Below are positions 35,836 through 44,829 of a stretch of 64,000 nucleotides of DNA, in pieces. Position 1 is the first letter of the stretch; the number at the start of each line of letters is the position of its first letter. The translations under genes were made by a program, and so were the position numbers. Under the pieces are notes generated by a model, which did not search any database, was not told where the DNA came from, and worked only from the letters and a program-made list of their open reading frames with translations. This DNA is from Viridibacillus arvi (GTDB taxonomy: Bacteria > Bacillota > Bacilli > Bacillales_A > Planococcaceae): assembly GCF_001274945.1 (NCBI RefSeq), contig NZ_LILB01000005.1, positions 19,296-83,295 on the forward strand, read 5' to 3'.

Positions 35836-36690
35836 TTGTTATACATAGCTTTGCTTACTAGCATTATTTTATCTATCATATTGCCTACAATATCAAAGAA
35901 ATTCAACCTTAATAAACATACAGGAGGTTTGGCTATTTTTGTTAGTTTTATAATTGGAATGATTATCGTAAATGAGCAAGTAAACTATACAATTCCAATA
36001 ATTATTAGCGCTTCCTTAATCGTTATTACATCAATACTCGTTCAAAATTTTAAATTATCTAATATTTGGACTTTATTAACCCAAATTCTTGCCGCACTAG
36101 TAGTTATTTTAATAGGTCGCGTAGAAATCAGCTTTATTAATCATATCGAATTAGGCTATTTAACAATTCCTTTCACATTACTATTTATAGTTTGTTTTAC
36201 AAATACAACTAACATTGAAAAGAGTCCAGATGGCTTACTAACATCGCTCTCAATAATTACTTTACTTACTCTTTCAATAATCGCATTTTTACAAGGGGAT
36301 TCGTTTGCTGCAACAACAGGATTGCTACTTATTGTATCTACTTTAGGCTTTCTTCTGCATAGCTCCATTTCATCAAAAGTCGACATAGGTAAAACTGGAA
36401 CTATTTTATTAGGTTTTATGATAGCTATACTTTCATTATTCCTTGTTAAAACAAGCATCTTAGCAATTTATGTTCCACTATTTACTTTAGCTGTACCTAT
36501 AGCTCTGTATTACTATTTCATTCAATACAAATTTACAAATAAACAATCTACGATTATTTGTTGTACAGTCGCCATTCTACTTTGTATACCTGTATTTCTC
36601 TTTTCAAATTTAGCATTGTGGTGCTTCATAATCGGATTAACAATGATCATCGTTATTTCTCAATTTTCCCATAAATACAGATTTATTTAG
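35836..36690 (+). CDS. TagO/MraY-fold membrane protein lacking catalytic residues (pseudoenzyme), 284 aa
   Basis: About ten membrane helices in the order of the MraY/TagO/WecA family, which transfer sugar-1-phosphates to undecaprenyl phosphate. Family landmarks can be aligned but the catalytic residues are gone. The Asp-Asp pair is Val69-Gln70 before NFKLSNIWTLLTQILAALVV. The NLIDGLDGL block reads NIEKSPDGL (126-134). The GDTG block is GKTG (185-188). The cytoplasmic His-rich loop is absent. The N-terminal segment keeps HTGGLAIF (28-35). The protein is full of intact coding sequence with no stops, so it appears maintained. It starts at TTG after AGGAGGG. A regulatory or binding role is possible. 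Confidence 0.65.
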   Translation: MLYIALLTSIILSIILPTISKKFNLNKHTGGLAIFVSFIIGMIIVNEQVNYTIPIIISASLIVITSILVQNFKLSNIWTLLTQILAALVVILIGRVEISFINHIELGYLTIPFTLLFIVCFTNTTNIEKSPDGLLTSLSIITLLTLSIIAFLQGDSFAATTGLLLIVSTLGFLLHSSISSKVDIGKTGTILLGFMIAILSLFLVKTSILAIYVPLFTLAVPIALYYYFIQYKFTNKQSTIICCTVAILLCIPVFLFSNLALWCFIIGLTMIIVISQFSHKYRFI

Positions 36691-36904
36691 AAGAAAATTT
36701 AGAAATGCTTTCTTAAAACTATTGTAGGTTTTAAAAAATATTTATTAGTTGGAACTATAATAGAACAAATTTACTTAACTTTGAATATATGCTAATTCAA
36801 AATAATCTGATATAGTTAATTAATATGGAAAACATTGTATAAAAATATTTGTATTTATTCACCAATTACTAGGAGCATGTAAACTCAAAAGGAGGTATAA
36901 GACA

Positions 36905-36937
36905 GTGGATAAATTAAGAATTAACTCTTCAAAATAA
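36905..36937 (+). other. Ten-codon open frame upstream of the GNAT gene
   Basis: GTG behind a strong GGAGG at a normal distance opens a frame of ten codons (VDKLRINSSK) that ends 20 bases before the acetyltransferase start. It could be a leader peptide, a promoter-proximal remnant, or chance. Confidence 0.3.
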
Positions 36938-36957
36938 AAATTTGAGGAGGATAATAA

Positions 36958-37368
36958 ATGGAATTAACATATAAAAATAGTAAAACTATCGATAGTGAAC
37001 AATTAAAAAATTTATATAACGATGTTGGTTGGACTGCTTATACAAAAGATATAGAATTGCTTCAACAAGCATTACTTCAATCTTTAGAGGTCGTCTCTGC
37101 TTGGGATGATCACAACTTAGTAGGGTTAATTCGTATTGTTGGTGATGGTTTAACGATAATTTATATCCAAGACATACTTGTATTAAATGAATATCAAAAC
37201 AAAGGAATTGCTTCCCAATTAATACAAGATGTTATGAGCAGATATGAGAGTGTTCGACAAAAAGTACTATTAACTGAAGAAGCTCCAGATGTAAGACATT
37301 TTTATGAAAAACAAGGCTTTCAATCTTGTGATAAAGGCGATTTAGTATCGTTTGCTAAGTTAAATTAG
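36958..37368 (+). CDS. GNAT N-acetyltransferase, 136 aa
   Basis: Compact GNAT domain: N-terminal SEQLKNLYNDVGWTAYTK, central LVGLIRIVGDGLT, acetyl-CoA site VLNEYQNKGIASQLI and C-terminal FYEKQGFQSC. This wording is typical of single-domain acetyltransferases acting on small molecules or peptides. The ATG follows GAGGAGG. The gene is single and followed by a terminator. Confidence 0.88.
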   Translation: MELTYKNSKTIDSEQLKNLYNDVGWTAYTKDIELLQQALLQSLEVVSAWDDHNLVGLIRIVGDGLTIIYIQDILVLNEYQNKGIASQLIQDVMSRYESVRQKVLLTEEAPDVRHFYEKQGFQSCDKGDLVSFAKLN

Positions 37369-37407
37369 ATGGTACTTGTCTAGTATTTATAAATAGAAAT
37401 GTTACAC

Positions 37408-37443
37408 AAGAGGTAGAGTTGATTTTATAACTCTACCTCTTTT
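37408..37443 (+). terminator. Terminator of the 136-residue GNAT gene
   Basis: AAGAGGTAGAGTT pairs perfectly with AACTCTACCTCTT around eight bases, followed by TTT. Confidence 0.8.
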
Positions 37444-37540
37444 GAATTTAATCAAGATGGACTGCTGCGAAGTGATATTCAGCCGATTTGTGGTATGCTA
37501 ATACTATATAATTGTACTTTTCGCACTTGGAGGTGTCCTC

Positions 37541-37636
37541 ATGTCCTTTGGTAGCTTACCGGGATGGTTTTTCGTCATCGCATTTGCCTTCTTCATTATC
37601 TTCTTTATCGTTGCAGAATGGAAAACACGAAAATAA
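37541..37636 (+). CDS. Membrane micropeptide, 31 aa
   Basis: A 31-codon frame begins at an ATG after GGAGG at an 8-9 base distance. It encodes MSFGSLPGWFFVIAFAFF and continues with a hydrophobic helix ending in EWKTRK. A terminator lies directly after it, and an AT-rich promoter-like region (TATAAT-like) lies before it. Single membrane helix with a positive cytoplasmic tail. Function unknown. Confidence 0.6.
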   Translation: MSFGSLPGWFFVIAFAFFIIFFIVAEWKTRK

Positions 37637-37643
37637 CATGACT

Positions 37644-37681
37644 AAAAGCGATAGGAGATGCTGTCTCCTATCGCTTTTTAT
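37644..37681. terminator. Bidirectional terminator after the micropeptide gene
   Basis: AAAGCGATAGGAGA pairs with TCTCCTATCGCTTT around five bases, with A and T tracts. It also ends the convergent asparaginase gene. Confidence 0.85.
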
Positions 37682-37688
37682 TTAACAG

Positions 37689-38705
37689 TTATATTAACTT
37701 GAATTGGTTAACTACAAATGAATCTTCGATATGTCCTACAATATCCCCTGCATCATTCTTAATGAAAGGTGGTCGCAATTCTTTTAAGTACTGGATCATG
37801 TTCTTATCTTTATAATTTATCTGTTCTAAAATTGAAGCAATTATATTTGGCCACACATCTTCTGAACCATTCATCACCTTTAGTGCAATACCTATTCTTT
37901 CTTCTTTCAAAGCGAAGCAATAAACTCCTTGCGCTCCTCCTTTTGCTACAATATTTGAACTTTGCAATAGAGTGCTGCATATGAAATTGTCTGATGCAAT
38001 CATATTATTATGTCGGTTCATAGCTGCGGTTAGTTTAACTACCGCTTTTCTTATTTCGATATCTTCAATTAAATCTGGACAACCTAGTTTAAGGAAACAA
38101 ATGGCCATATTTTCAAGTGGAATTGCAAATACCGGAACTCCACAACCATCAATACCGATTTTAATTTGATCAACTGCCATATTTGATAGTTTGGCAAGTA
38201 TATGTAGAATTTGCTGTTGTAGAGGATGCTCTGGCTTCCAATACTCATCAACAGAGTAACCTAATTCACGACAAACCGTGATAAAGCCCATATGTTTGCC
38301 AGCACAATTGTGATACAATTTACGCTTTACTTTACCTTCTCTTATAACTTGATGTTGTGGACTTTTATTTAATGGATAAGAGGGAGCACAATAAAGCTCC
38401 TCTTCTTCTACAGGTAGTTTTGACAGCATACTCTCTAATGCATCTACTTGATAGGATTCTCCTCGATGAGAGGCCATAAACAAAGCACTTTCTTGTTCAG
38501 TCAATTGATACTTTTCAATAATATTCGTCATAAATACAGGAATTGCTTGTATCGGTTTAGCTGCCGAACGTAAGAAAACATATTGCTCTGTATCACCGAC
38601 ATGAAACGCAGTTTGTAGCTGCTCATTTACGCCACAAATTATACCTGTATGAGTATTTTCAAGCATATTTGCTCGATATTCTTTTATCAAAATATCATAT
38701 GTCAT
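37689..38705 (-). CDS. L-asparaginase II family protein (Rhizobium-type), 338 aa
   Basis: Member of the asparaginase family typified by Rhizobium etli AnsII. The catalytic Ser47 and Lys50 lie in LRSAAKP, Cys134 and Lys137 in HNCAGKH, and Cys188 in IDGCGVP; these match the active-site and zinc ligands of that enzyme one residue earlier. It should hydrolyse L-asparagine or a related beta-amide. The ATG at 38705 follows AAGGTGG. It is the last gene after the ROK regulator in the Opp-type cluster, about 35 bases behind it. Confidence 0.85.
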   Translation of the reverse strand: MTYDILIKEYRANMLENTHTGIICGVNEQLQTAFHVGDTEQYVFLRSAAKPIQAIPVFMTNIIEKYQLTEQESALFMASHRGESYQVDALESMLSKLPVEEEELYCAPSYPLNKSPQHQVIREGKVKRKLYHNCAGKHMGFITVCRELGYSVDEYWKPEHPLQQQILHILAKLSNMAVDQIKIGIDGCGVPVFAIPLENMAICFLKLGCPDLIEDIEIRKAVVKLTAAMNRHNNMIASDNFICSTLLQSSNIVAKGGAQGVYCFALKEERIGIALKVMNGSEDVWPNIIASILEQINYKDKNMIQYLKELRPPFIKNDAGDIVGHIEDSFVVNQFKLI

Positions 38706-38740
38706 TAGCAATCATCCACCTTACAAAGGTATTCTTTAAC

Positions 38741-39892
38741 TCATAAATCTAGTAAGACCTTTTGAGCTTGAATAGCAGCTCCTCTTACGACACCTTCACT
38801 ACCAAGCTTTGAGTATACAATTTTAAGATTTTGACGAATGGACTGCCATATATAACGGTCACATTTTTCTTCTATAAATTTGCCTATCCCCGGTAGCTCA
38901 TCAATTAAATGCCCACTTAAAATGATATACTCTGGTTCATACAAACAAGCCATATTACTAACAGCAAGCGCTATATACGTAGTTACACGGTCCATTATAT
39001 TACATGCCCATGTCTCCTTTGAACGATAGGCATCATACACTTCTTCTATAGAATGGATTGGCTTTACTTTATTGGCATCAGCAATAATGGCACTTTCAGA
39101 AATATACGTTGATAAGCAACCTACTTTTCCACAATGGCATATTAAGCCATTAGGATCGATCACTGTATGACCAATTTCTCCAGCGTTATTTGAAGTGCCA
39201 CGGTGTACTTCACCATGAAGTAATATGGCTGCACCTATGCCTGATCCAATGCCTAGTAAAATACAATTATCAGAGTCTATTGATTGCCCTATTGTATTTT
39301 CAGCTATTATTTTCATCTTAAGTTCATTATCAATGATGACGTTATGAGTCGTTAATTCCTTTAAATCATCTGCCAGTGGGATATTTCCCCACTGCAGTTG
39401 TTCGGAAATTTTAACGATGCCTTTTTCATAATCAATAGAACCTGGTAATCCTACCCCTAAACCGATTACTTTTTTCATCTCAATCTGGTTTTCATTAATG
39501 ATTTGTAAAGTTTTTTCATGAATATTATTTAACGTTTCTCTATAACTCTCTTGTGATTTTCTCTGGAAAATTTTAAAGTCCACAAGCTCCCCTAGAAAAT
39601 CGACTAAGCCAACTCTAACTATTCGACGATCTAGTTCCACACCTACTGTATATAAGACATCTGGACATAATTCCAACAATGTTGGCCTTCTTCCGATACT
39701 TGTTGATTCAATAAGTGATTCCCGGACAAACCCTTCTTCTTGTAGCTCTTGAACAATTCTCGTAATTGAAGTTGGACTCATTTTCGTTACTTTGGACAGT
39801 TGTATCCGAGAAATTGGTGACATTGTTCTTATTAATTCTAAAACTAATAATCTATTTTGTTTTTTCATCAATAATTGGTCTTGCTTTTCCAT
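38741..39892 (-). CDS. ROK-family transcriptional regulator, 383 aa
   Basis: N-terminal winged helix (ISRIQLSKVTKMSPTSITRIVQELQEEGFV) and a ROK domain with the ATP/sugar block GLGVGLPGSIDYEKG and GIGSGIGAAIL, plus the zinc motif CHCGKVGC. It is an NagC/XylR-type repressor whose ligand is usually a sugar or sugar phosphate. The start used is the ATG that follows GGGAAG; an ATG seven codons earlier has no site. The gene is the ninth of ten in the cluster and probably regulates it. Confidence 0.88.
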   Translation of the reverse strand: MEKQDQLLMKKQNRLLVLELIRTMSPISRIQLSKVTKMSPTSITRIVQELQEEGFVRESLIESTSIGRRPTLLELCPDVLYTVGVELDRRIVRVGLVDFLGELVDFKIFQRKSQESYRETLNNIHEKTLQIINENQIEMKKVIGLGVGLPGSIDYEKGIVKISEQLQWGNIPLADDLKELTTHNVIIDNELKMKIIAENTIGQSIDSDNCILLGIGSGIGAAILLHGEVHRGTSNNAGEIGHTVIDPNGLICHCGKVGCLSTYISESAIIADANKVKPIHSIEEVYDAYRSKETWACNIMDRVTTYIALAVSNMACLYEPEYIILSGHLIDELPGIGKFIEEKCDRYIWQSIRQNLKIVYSKLGSEGVVRGAAIQAQKVLLDL

Positions 39893-39979
39893 AAGACACA
39901 CTTCCCTGTTCATAAGTAAAATTCTTGAGAATCATTCCTTATGTTCATAATAATGGAAATTACTAGAAAAATCACTTTA

Positions 39980-40870
39980 TTACTTATATTTTCGGATAAA
40001 TTCTACAGCTTGAGAAATGTCCGCTTCAGGAGCATCCTTTACTTCTCTTTCAATAGTTAAATATCCTGTGTAGTTAATGCTTTGTAATGCTTTAAAATAG
40101 CGGTCAAAGTTAACATCTCCCTGGCCTAATGGAAGCTCCCTGAAATATTCTCCAGCAGCTACCATTTCAGCAATTTTACGATGATCTACCCCTTCTCCGT
40201 ATCCTATAAAGCCATAGACATCTCTTGGATCCGTCTTTTTTAACTGCACTCCATCTTTCACATGAGTATGAACAATATAGTCTTGTAAAATTTCCACTCC
40301 TGTAACTGGGTCATCTCCTGTTACCATAACCATATTGGCTGGGTCAAAATTTACTGACACACCATTGGTACTTAGACTATCTAAAAACTGCTTTAAAGTT
40401 TCAGCTTTTTCAGGTCCAGTTTCAATAGCAAAGTAAGCATCTAGACCTTTCGCGTATTGCCCTAGCTCCTCACATGCTTGCTGTAATGCATAGTAAATTT
40501 CACTATTTTGATCTTCTGGAATGATACCAATATGTGTTGTCACAATATTGGTACCAAGTTCGACTGCCATATCTAGTATTCTTTTTGATTTTTCGACTTT
40601 GAGTGCATTGTCATGTTTGTTTTGAAAACCATGCCCTCCTAAATCACCACATAAAGCGGAAATATCTAAATCTATTGATGTTAAGTAATCTCTTAATTCT
40701 TTTCGAGCTGATGTAGACATATTCTCAGGTGCCATTTCACCCGAAACGGCATAGATTTGAACACCGTCCGCTCCAATGTCTTTCGCTTTTTTTAAACCTT
40801 CATAAAGGGGTAATCCAAGGCTATCCACTATAACACCAATTTTATTGGATAGTTGTAAGGTTGATGTCAT
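39980..40870 (-). CDS. Sugar phosphate isomerase/epimerase-like TIM-barrel protein, 296 aa
   Basis: AP-endonuclease-2-fold TIM barrel. Metal ligands typical of the family are in TTHIGII, IETGPE, VNFDPANM and HTHVKDG, with a C-terminal YLTIERE. Such proteins are isomerases, epimerases or 3-keto-sugar lyases/hydratases. It follows the Gfo/Idh oxidoreductase by one base, so the two are co-translated. A second protein of the same fold precedes that oxidoreductase. Confidence 0.85.
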   Translation of the reverse strand: MTSTLQLSNKIGVIVDSLGLPLYEGLKKAKDIGADGVQIYAVSGEMAPENMSTSARKELRDYLTSIDLDISALCGDLGGHGFQNKHDNALKVEKSKRILDMAVELGTNIVTTHIGIIPEDQNSEIYYALQQACEELGQYAKGLDAYFAIETGPEKAETLKQFLDSLSTNGVSVNFDPANMVMVTGDDPVTGVEILQDYIVHTHVKDGVQLKKTDPRDVYGFIGYGEGVDHRKIAEMVAAGEYFRELPLGQGDVNFDRYFKALQSINYTGYLTIEREVKDAPEADISQAVEFIRKYK

Positions 40871-40871
40871 T

Positions 40872-41930
40872 TTAGTAGCGCACCTCGCTTTTTGTTTCTG
40901 CTGCTTTATAAATACCTTCTAGGATTTTCATAATTTCAACTCCATCTTCAACTGGTGCTTGTGAAACTACGCCTGTTACGCAGCATTCAATAAAGGAATT
41001 GATCTCATTTTGAAAAGCATTTTGGAAATCAAAAGTTAAATGATCGATTTGAGGCTGCATATTCAAAATAGTATCGTTTTCTTCGCTAATAATAACTAGT
41101 TCTGGTTCTAATTCAGCTCCGCCTTTTGTGCCATATAGTTTGACACCTAACTCATCCTCTTTGGCATGTAGTGTATACGACACATCGACTAATAAAGAGG
41201 CACCATTTTCAAATGTAATTAAGGCATTTGCTAAATCTTCCACAGTATTTTCTGTTTGATCATAATCCGCTGTTTTATAAAAACTTAGATTCTTTACGTT
41301 TTTTCGATTTCCTAGATGGTTATACGTATTGCCTGAGATTGATTTTACTTTTGGTCTACCCATCAAATACCAGCAAATATCGATGATGTGCACCCCAATA
41401 TCAATTAAAGGGCCACCACCGGACTTATTGACATCTACAAACCAACCTCCTGGGTTTCCTAGGCGTCTCGTATAAGTAGCCTTAGCATAATAGATATTTC
41501 CTAGCTTTCCAGCATCAATAAAGGACTTTAATACTTTTGTGTTCGTACCAAATCGTCTCACAAATCCTACTTGGAATACTTTATTATGCTTATCTGCCTC
41601 TTCTTGAATCGCATAAGCTTCTTCTACTGTCATACATAATGGCTTCTCAACTAGGATGTGTAAATCATGCTTTAATGCTTCGATCGCAATTTCTGCATGC
41701 GTTTTGTTCCAAGTACAGATGCTGACCGCGTCAACATTCGTGTCTAAAAATAACTCTTCTAAACTTTTAAATACCTTTTTCGCACCATATTGTTCAGCTT
41801 TTTTCTGCGCTCTTTCATACACATAATCATATACACCATATATAGTGACATCTGGATTATTAGCATAAGCTTTAAAATGATGGTCAGAAATTGTTCCTGT
41901 TCCTATAACACAAACATTTATTTTCGACAT
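40872..41930 (-). CDS. Gfo/Idh/MocA-family NAD(P)-dependent oxidoreductase, 352 aa
   Basis: N-terminal Rossmann fold with VIGTGTISDHH and the conserved EKPLCMT near residue 95. The C-terminal domain includes GGGPLIDIGVHIIDICWYL, with the usual Lys-Asp-His type active-site residues. Family members oxidise sugar hydroxyls, commonly at C1 or C3. The gene is sandwiched between two TIM-barrel isomerase genes in the Opp-type uptake cluster. Confidence 0.88.
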   Translation of the reverse strand: MSKINVCVIGTGTISDHHFKAYANNPDVTIYGVYDYVYERAQKKAEQYGAKKVFKSLEELFLDTNVDAVSICTWNKTHAEIAIEALKHDLHILVEKPLCMTVEEAYAIQEEADKHNKVFQVGFVRRFGTNTKVLKSFIDAGKLGNIYYAKATYTRRLGNPGGWFVDVNKSGGGPLIDIGVHIIDICWYLMGRPKVKSISGNTYNHLGNRKNVKNLSFYKTADYDQTENTVEDLANALITFENGASLLVDVSYTLHAKEDELGVKLYGTKGGAELEPELVIISEENDTILNMQPQIDHLTFDFQNAFQNEINSFIECCVTGVVSQAPVEDGVEIMKILEGIYKAAETKSEVRY

Positions 41931-41961
41931 AATTCCAGCTCCTTTTGATGAGGTTTATCTG

Positions 41962-42840
41962 TTAACAGTTCGTCTCATGCCATAAGCGTCTGACATTATC
42001 CATCCCGATTTTTGAGCCAACTTCGCAATCTTCCATGCCTTCAAATTCTATTGTGAGATATCCGTCATATCCCGAGGATTTAACAGTTTTCATGATTTCA
42101 CGAATATTAATGTCGCCGTGTCCTACAATTGCACCGCGAATATAATTATCATTTACTGTTCTAAACCATTCACCTGCTCCTGGATTTTCAAAATAAGGTC
42201 TAGTATAAAAATCTTTAAAATGCACTGTTGCAGCGTACAGGATATTTTTCTTTACACCGACTAAAGGTTCTTCATCTATACATAGGAAATTCCCTACATC
42301 TAATGTTGTTTTAAAATTCGGTCTATTTACAGCGTGAATAACTTGTTGTACGCGATCGCTCGTTTGAACATTAAAACCATGGTTTTCAATTGTTGTTGTA
42401 ATACCAAACTGTGCTGCATAATCTGCGAGGAGTTGGCTTCCTTTTACAAGTTGATCGAAGTGTTCGTTAAAATAATGTATTGTCATATCCTCTTTTGGTA
42501 ACGTAAAGGCAGTAACATCATGTCGCATAATTTTAATGCCCATTCGATTCACAATATCAACATGTTGCTTTAATCGTTCTACCTCTGCATAAAATGCCTC
42601 ATCTGTCTCTTGAACAAAATTTGCTGGTAAAGAATATGCTGATAATTCAAGTCCAAGTTGTTGGGCTTTTTCTTTAATTTGATCGGCAAGTTCCGGGTTA
42701 TCTACAACTGTGAATTCATAAGGTACAAGTTCGACGTGCTCTCCACCATTATCTGCAACCCATTGAATGACATCTAATACATCCATATGTCCTGCTCTCA
42801 TTTTCTTTACTAAGCTATACGTACTTAATCCAACTTTCAT
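41962..42840 (-). CDS. Sugar phosphate isomerase/epimerase-like TIM-barrel protein, 292 aa
   Basis: TIM-barrel protein of the AP-endonuclease-2 superfamily: KVGLSTYSL at the start, metal-site segments TTIENHGFN, TTLDVGNFL, AATVHFKDF and the terminal YDGYLTIEFEG. The ATG at 42840 follows GAGGTG; a GTG three codons upstream would overlap the site. It is not closely related to the other TIM-barrel gene, so the two probably do different steps. Confidence 0.85.
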   Translation of the reverse strand: MKVGLSTYSLVKKMRAGHMDVLDVIQWVADNGGEHVELVPYEFTVVDNPELADQIKEKAQQLGLELSAYSLPANFVQETDEAFYAEVERLKQHVDIVNRMGIKIMRHDVTAFTLPKEDMTIHYFNEHFDQLVKGSQLLADYAAQFGITTTIENHGFNVQTSDRVQQVIHAVNRPNFKTTLDVGNFLCIDEEPLVGVKKNILYAATVHFKDFYTRPYFENPGAGEWFRTVNDNYIRGAIVGHGDINIREIMKTVKSSGYDGYLTIEFEGMEDCEVGSKIGMDNVRRLWHETNC

Positions 42841-42858
42841 AGCGATCACCTCTTCGAT

Positions 42859-43830
42859 TTATTGGTCTAACAAATGGCAAGATGCAAAATGATTTTCTTC
42901 TTGAAGCTGTTGTCTTTTTGGCTTCTCTTTTTTACAAATATCCATAGCAAAAGGACATCTTGTATGAAATGTACACCCTGATGGAGGATTTTTCGGACTC
43001 GGTATATCCCCTTTTAGAATGATTTTCTCTTTTCTTAATCTAGGGTTTGCAACTGGTACAGATGATAATAATGCTTTCGTATACGGGTGTTGCGGATTAG
43101 CAAAAACAGTGTCTTTAGGCCCCGATTCAACGATTGCGCCTAAATACATAACACCTATATTGTCACTTATATGCTCAACAACACTTAAATCGTGTGAGAT
43201 AAATAAATAGGAAATACCATACTCTCTTTGTAAATCTTTTAATAGATTTAATATTTGAGATTGGATAGAAACGTCCAGTGCAGAAACAGGTTCGTCTGCA
43301 ATAATAAGCTGTGGTTTCATAATTAAAGCACGTGCAATACCAATTCTTTGTCTTTGTCCACCACTAAACTCATGAGCATACCTTTCTGAGTGATACTCAC
43401 TTAACCCTACAACTTCTAGGATTTCTAACACCTTTTTCTGACGCTCACTAGTCGATAGATTCGTATGAATAGTCAGCGGCTCAGCAATAATTTCTTTTAC
43501 TTTCATACGTGGATTCAATGATGCATAAGGGTCTTGGAAAATCATTTGAACCGATTGCCTCATCTGCTTTAATTGCGATTCTTTTTTATTAGAAACTTCC
43601 ATTCCATCAATCCAAATAGATCCTTCAGTAGGTTCTAATAATCTAGAGATGAGACGACCAGTTGTCGATTTACCACAGCCACTTTCGCCAACAAGACTAA
43701 ATGTCTCGCCTTTTTGGATTTCAAATGACACATCGCTTACTGCTTGAATTGTTTTTTTCTTCTCAAAAAAGCCATTTGACAACTCGAATGATTTTTTGAG
43801 CTTTTCAACTCTTAATATTGTATTTGACAT
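42859..43830 (-). CDS. Oligopeptide ABC transporter ATP-binding protein, DppF/OppF type, 323 aa
   Basis: Walker [10 protein letters not shown], signature FSGGQRQR, Walker B LIIADEPVSALD and C-terminal SPKNPPSGCTFHTRCPFA. Close paralogue of the ATPase at 6232-7239. The ATG at 43830 lies seven bases behind GAGGTGAGG and five bases after the stop of the other ATPase gene. Second ATPase of this importer. Confidence 0.92.
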   Translation of the reverse strand: MSNTILRVEKLKKSFELSNGFFEKKKTIQAVSDVSFEIQKGETFSLVGESGCGKSTTGRLISRLLEPTEGSIWIDGMEVSNKKESQLKQMRQSVQMIFQDPYASLNPRMKVKEIIAEPLTIHTNLSTSERQKKVLEILEVVGLSEYHSERYAHEFSGGQRQRIGIARALIMKPQLIIADEPVSALDVSIQSQILNLLKDLQREYGISYLFISHDLSVVEHISDNIGVMYLGAIVESGPKDTVFANPQHPYTKALLSSVPVANPRLRKEKIILKGDIPSPKNPPSGCTFHTRCPFAMDICKKEKPKRQQLQEENHFASCHLLDQ

Positions 43831-43835
43831 TCGCC

Positions 43836-44816
43836 TCACCTCGTTTCTAGTTCATATAGCCAACAACTGCATAACCTATCATTCTCTATTGCTAGACAAG
43901 CAGGTTCTTGCTCATGGCAAATTGGCATCGCCATATTGCATCTAGGAGCAAATTTACAACCTTTTGGCATATTAGATGGATTGGGTACATTTCCTTTTAT
44001 GGAATCTAATTTATCTTTTTTCTCGCCTAATTTTGGAACAGAAGCGATCAAGCCTTTACTGTATGGATGCTTCGGATTTTCGAATAAATCGTAAACAGAT
44101 GCCTCTTCAACAACTTTGCCTGCATACATAACAACTACTCTGTCACACATCTCAGCTACTACACCTAAATCATGTGTGATTAATAGAATTGACATTTTTT
44201 CTTCTTTTTGAAGTTTTTTCATAAGCTCTAATATTTGCGCTTGTATTGTTACATCGAGAGCAGTTGTAGGTTCGTCTGCAATAAGTAAATTTGGATTACA
44301 TGACATCGCCATAGCAATCATTACACGTTGTCGCATTCCTCCAGAAAGTTGATGAGGATACTCATCTACAATTTCATCTGGCCTTGCAATCCCTACTTTC
44401 GTGAGCATCGCAATTGCATGTTCTCTTGCTTCACTTTTATTTAGCTTTAAGTGCACTCGGATTGGTTCAGTGAGCTGCTTTCCTATTTTCATAACTGGAT
44501 TTAATGAAGTCATCGGATCTTGGAAAATCATAGCCATTTGCTTGCCACGCAATTTACGCATTTCATAGTCTGATAGATTGACTAAATTCGAGTCATTGAA
44601 ATAGATATTTCCATTTGTGATTTCACCAGTAGTTCCTTGAAACAAACGCATAATGGATAATGATGTTAAACTTTTCCCACAGCCAGATTCACCAACAAGA
44701 CCTAACACTTCACCTTCATTGATATGAAAGTTAACTCCATGCAATATTCTCGTCTTCTGTTTATCCCTTGTAAATTCCGTTTGTAATTCTTCAACCTGAA
44801 GTAGTTTTTTAGTCAT
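43836..44816 (-). CDS. Oligopeptide ABC transporter ATP-binding protein, DppD/OppD type, 326 aa
   Basis: Walker [10 protein letters not shown], signature LSGGMRQR, Walker [14 protein letters not shown]-loop ITHDLGVV and C-terminal [15 protein letters not shown] cysteines. First ATPase of the second importer, in the order SBP-B-C-D-F. It lies 13 bases after the OppC-like permease. Confidence 0.92.
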   Translation of the reverse strand: MTKKLLQVEELQTEFTRDKQKTRILHGVNFHINEGEVLGLVGESGCGKSLTSLSIMRLFQGTTGEITNGNIYFNDSNLVNLSDYEMRKLRGKQMAMIFQDPMTSLNPVMKIGKQLTEPIRVHLKLNKSEAREHAIAMLTKVGIARPDEIVDEYPHQLSGGMRQRVMIAMAMSCNPNLLIADEPTTALDVTIQAQILELMKKLQKEEKMSILLITHDLGVVAEMCDRVVVMYAGKVVEEASVYDLFENPKHPYSKGLIASVPKLGEKKDKLDSIKGNVPNPSNMPKGCKFAPRCNMAMPICHEQEPACLAIENDRLCSCWLYELETR

Positions 44817-44829
44817 ATCCTGATTCCCC

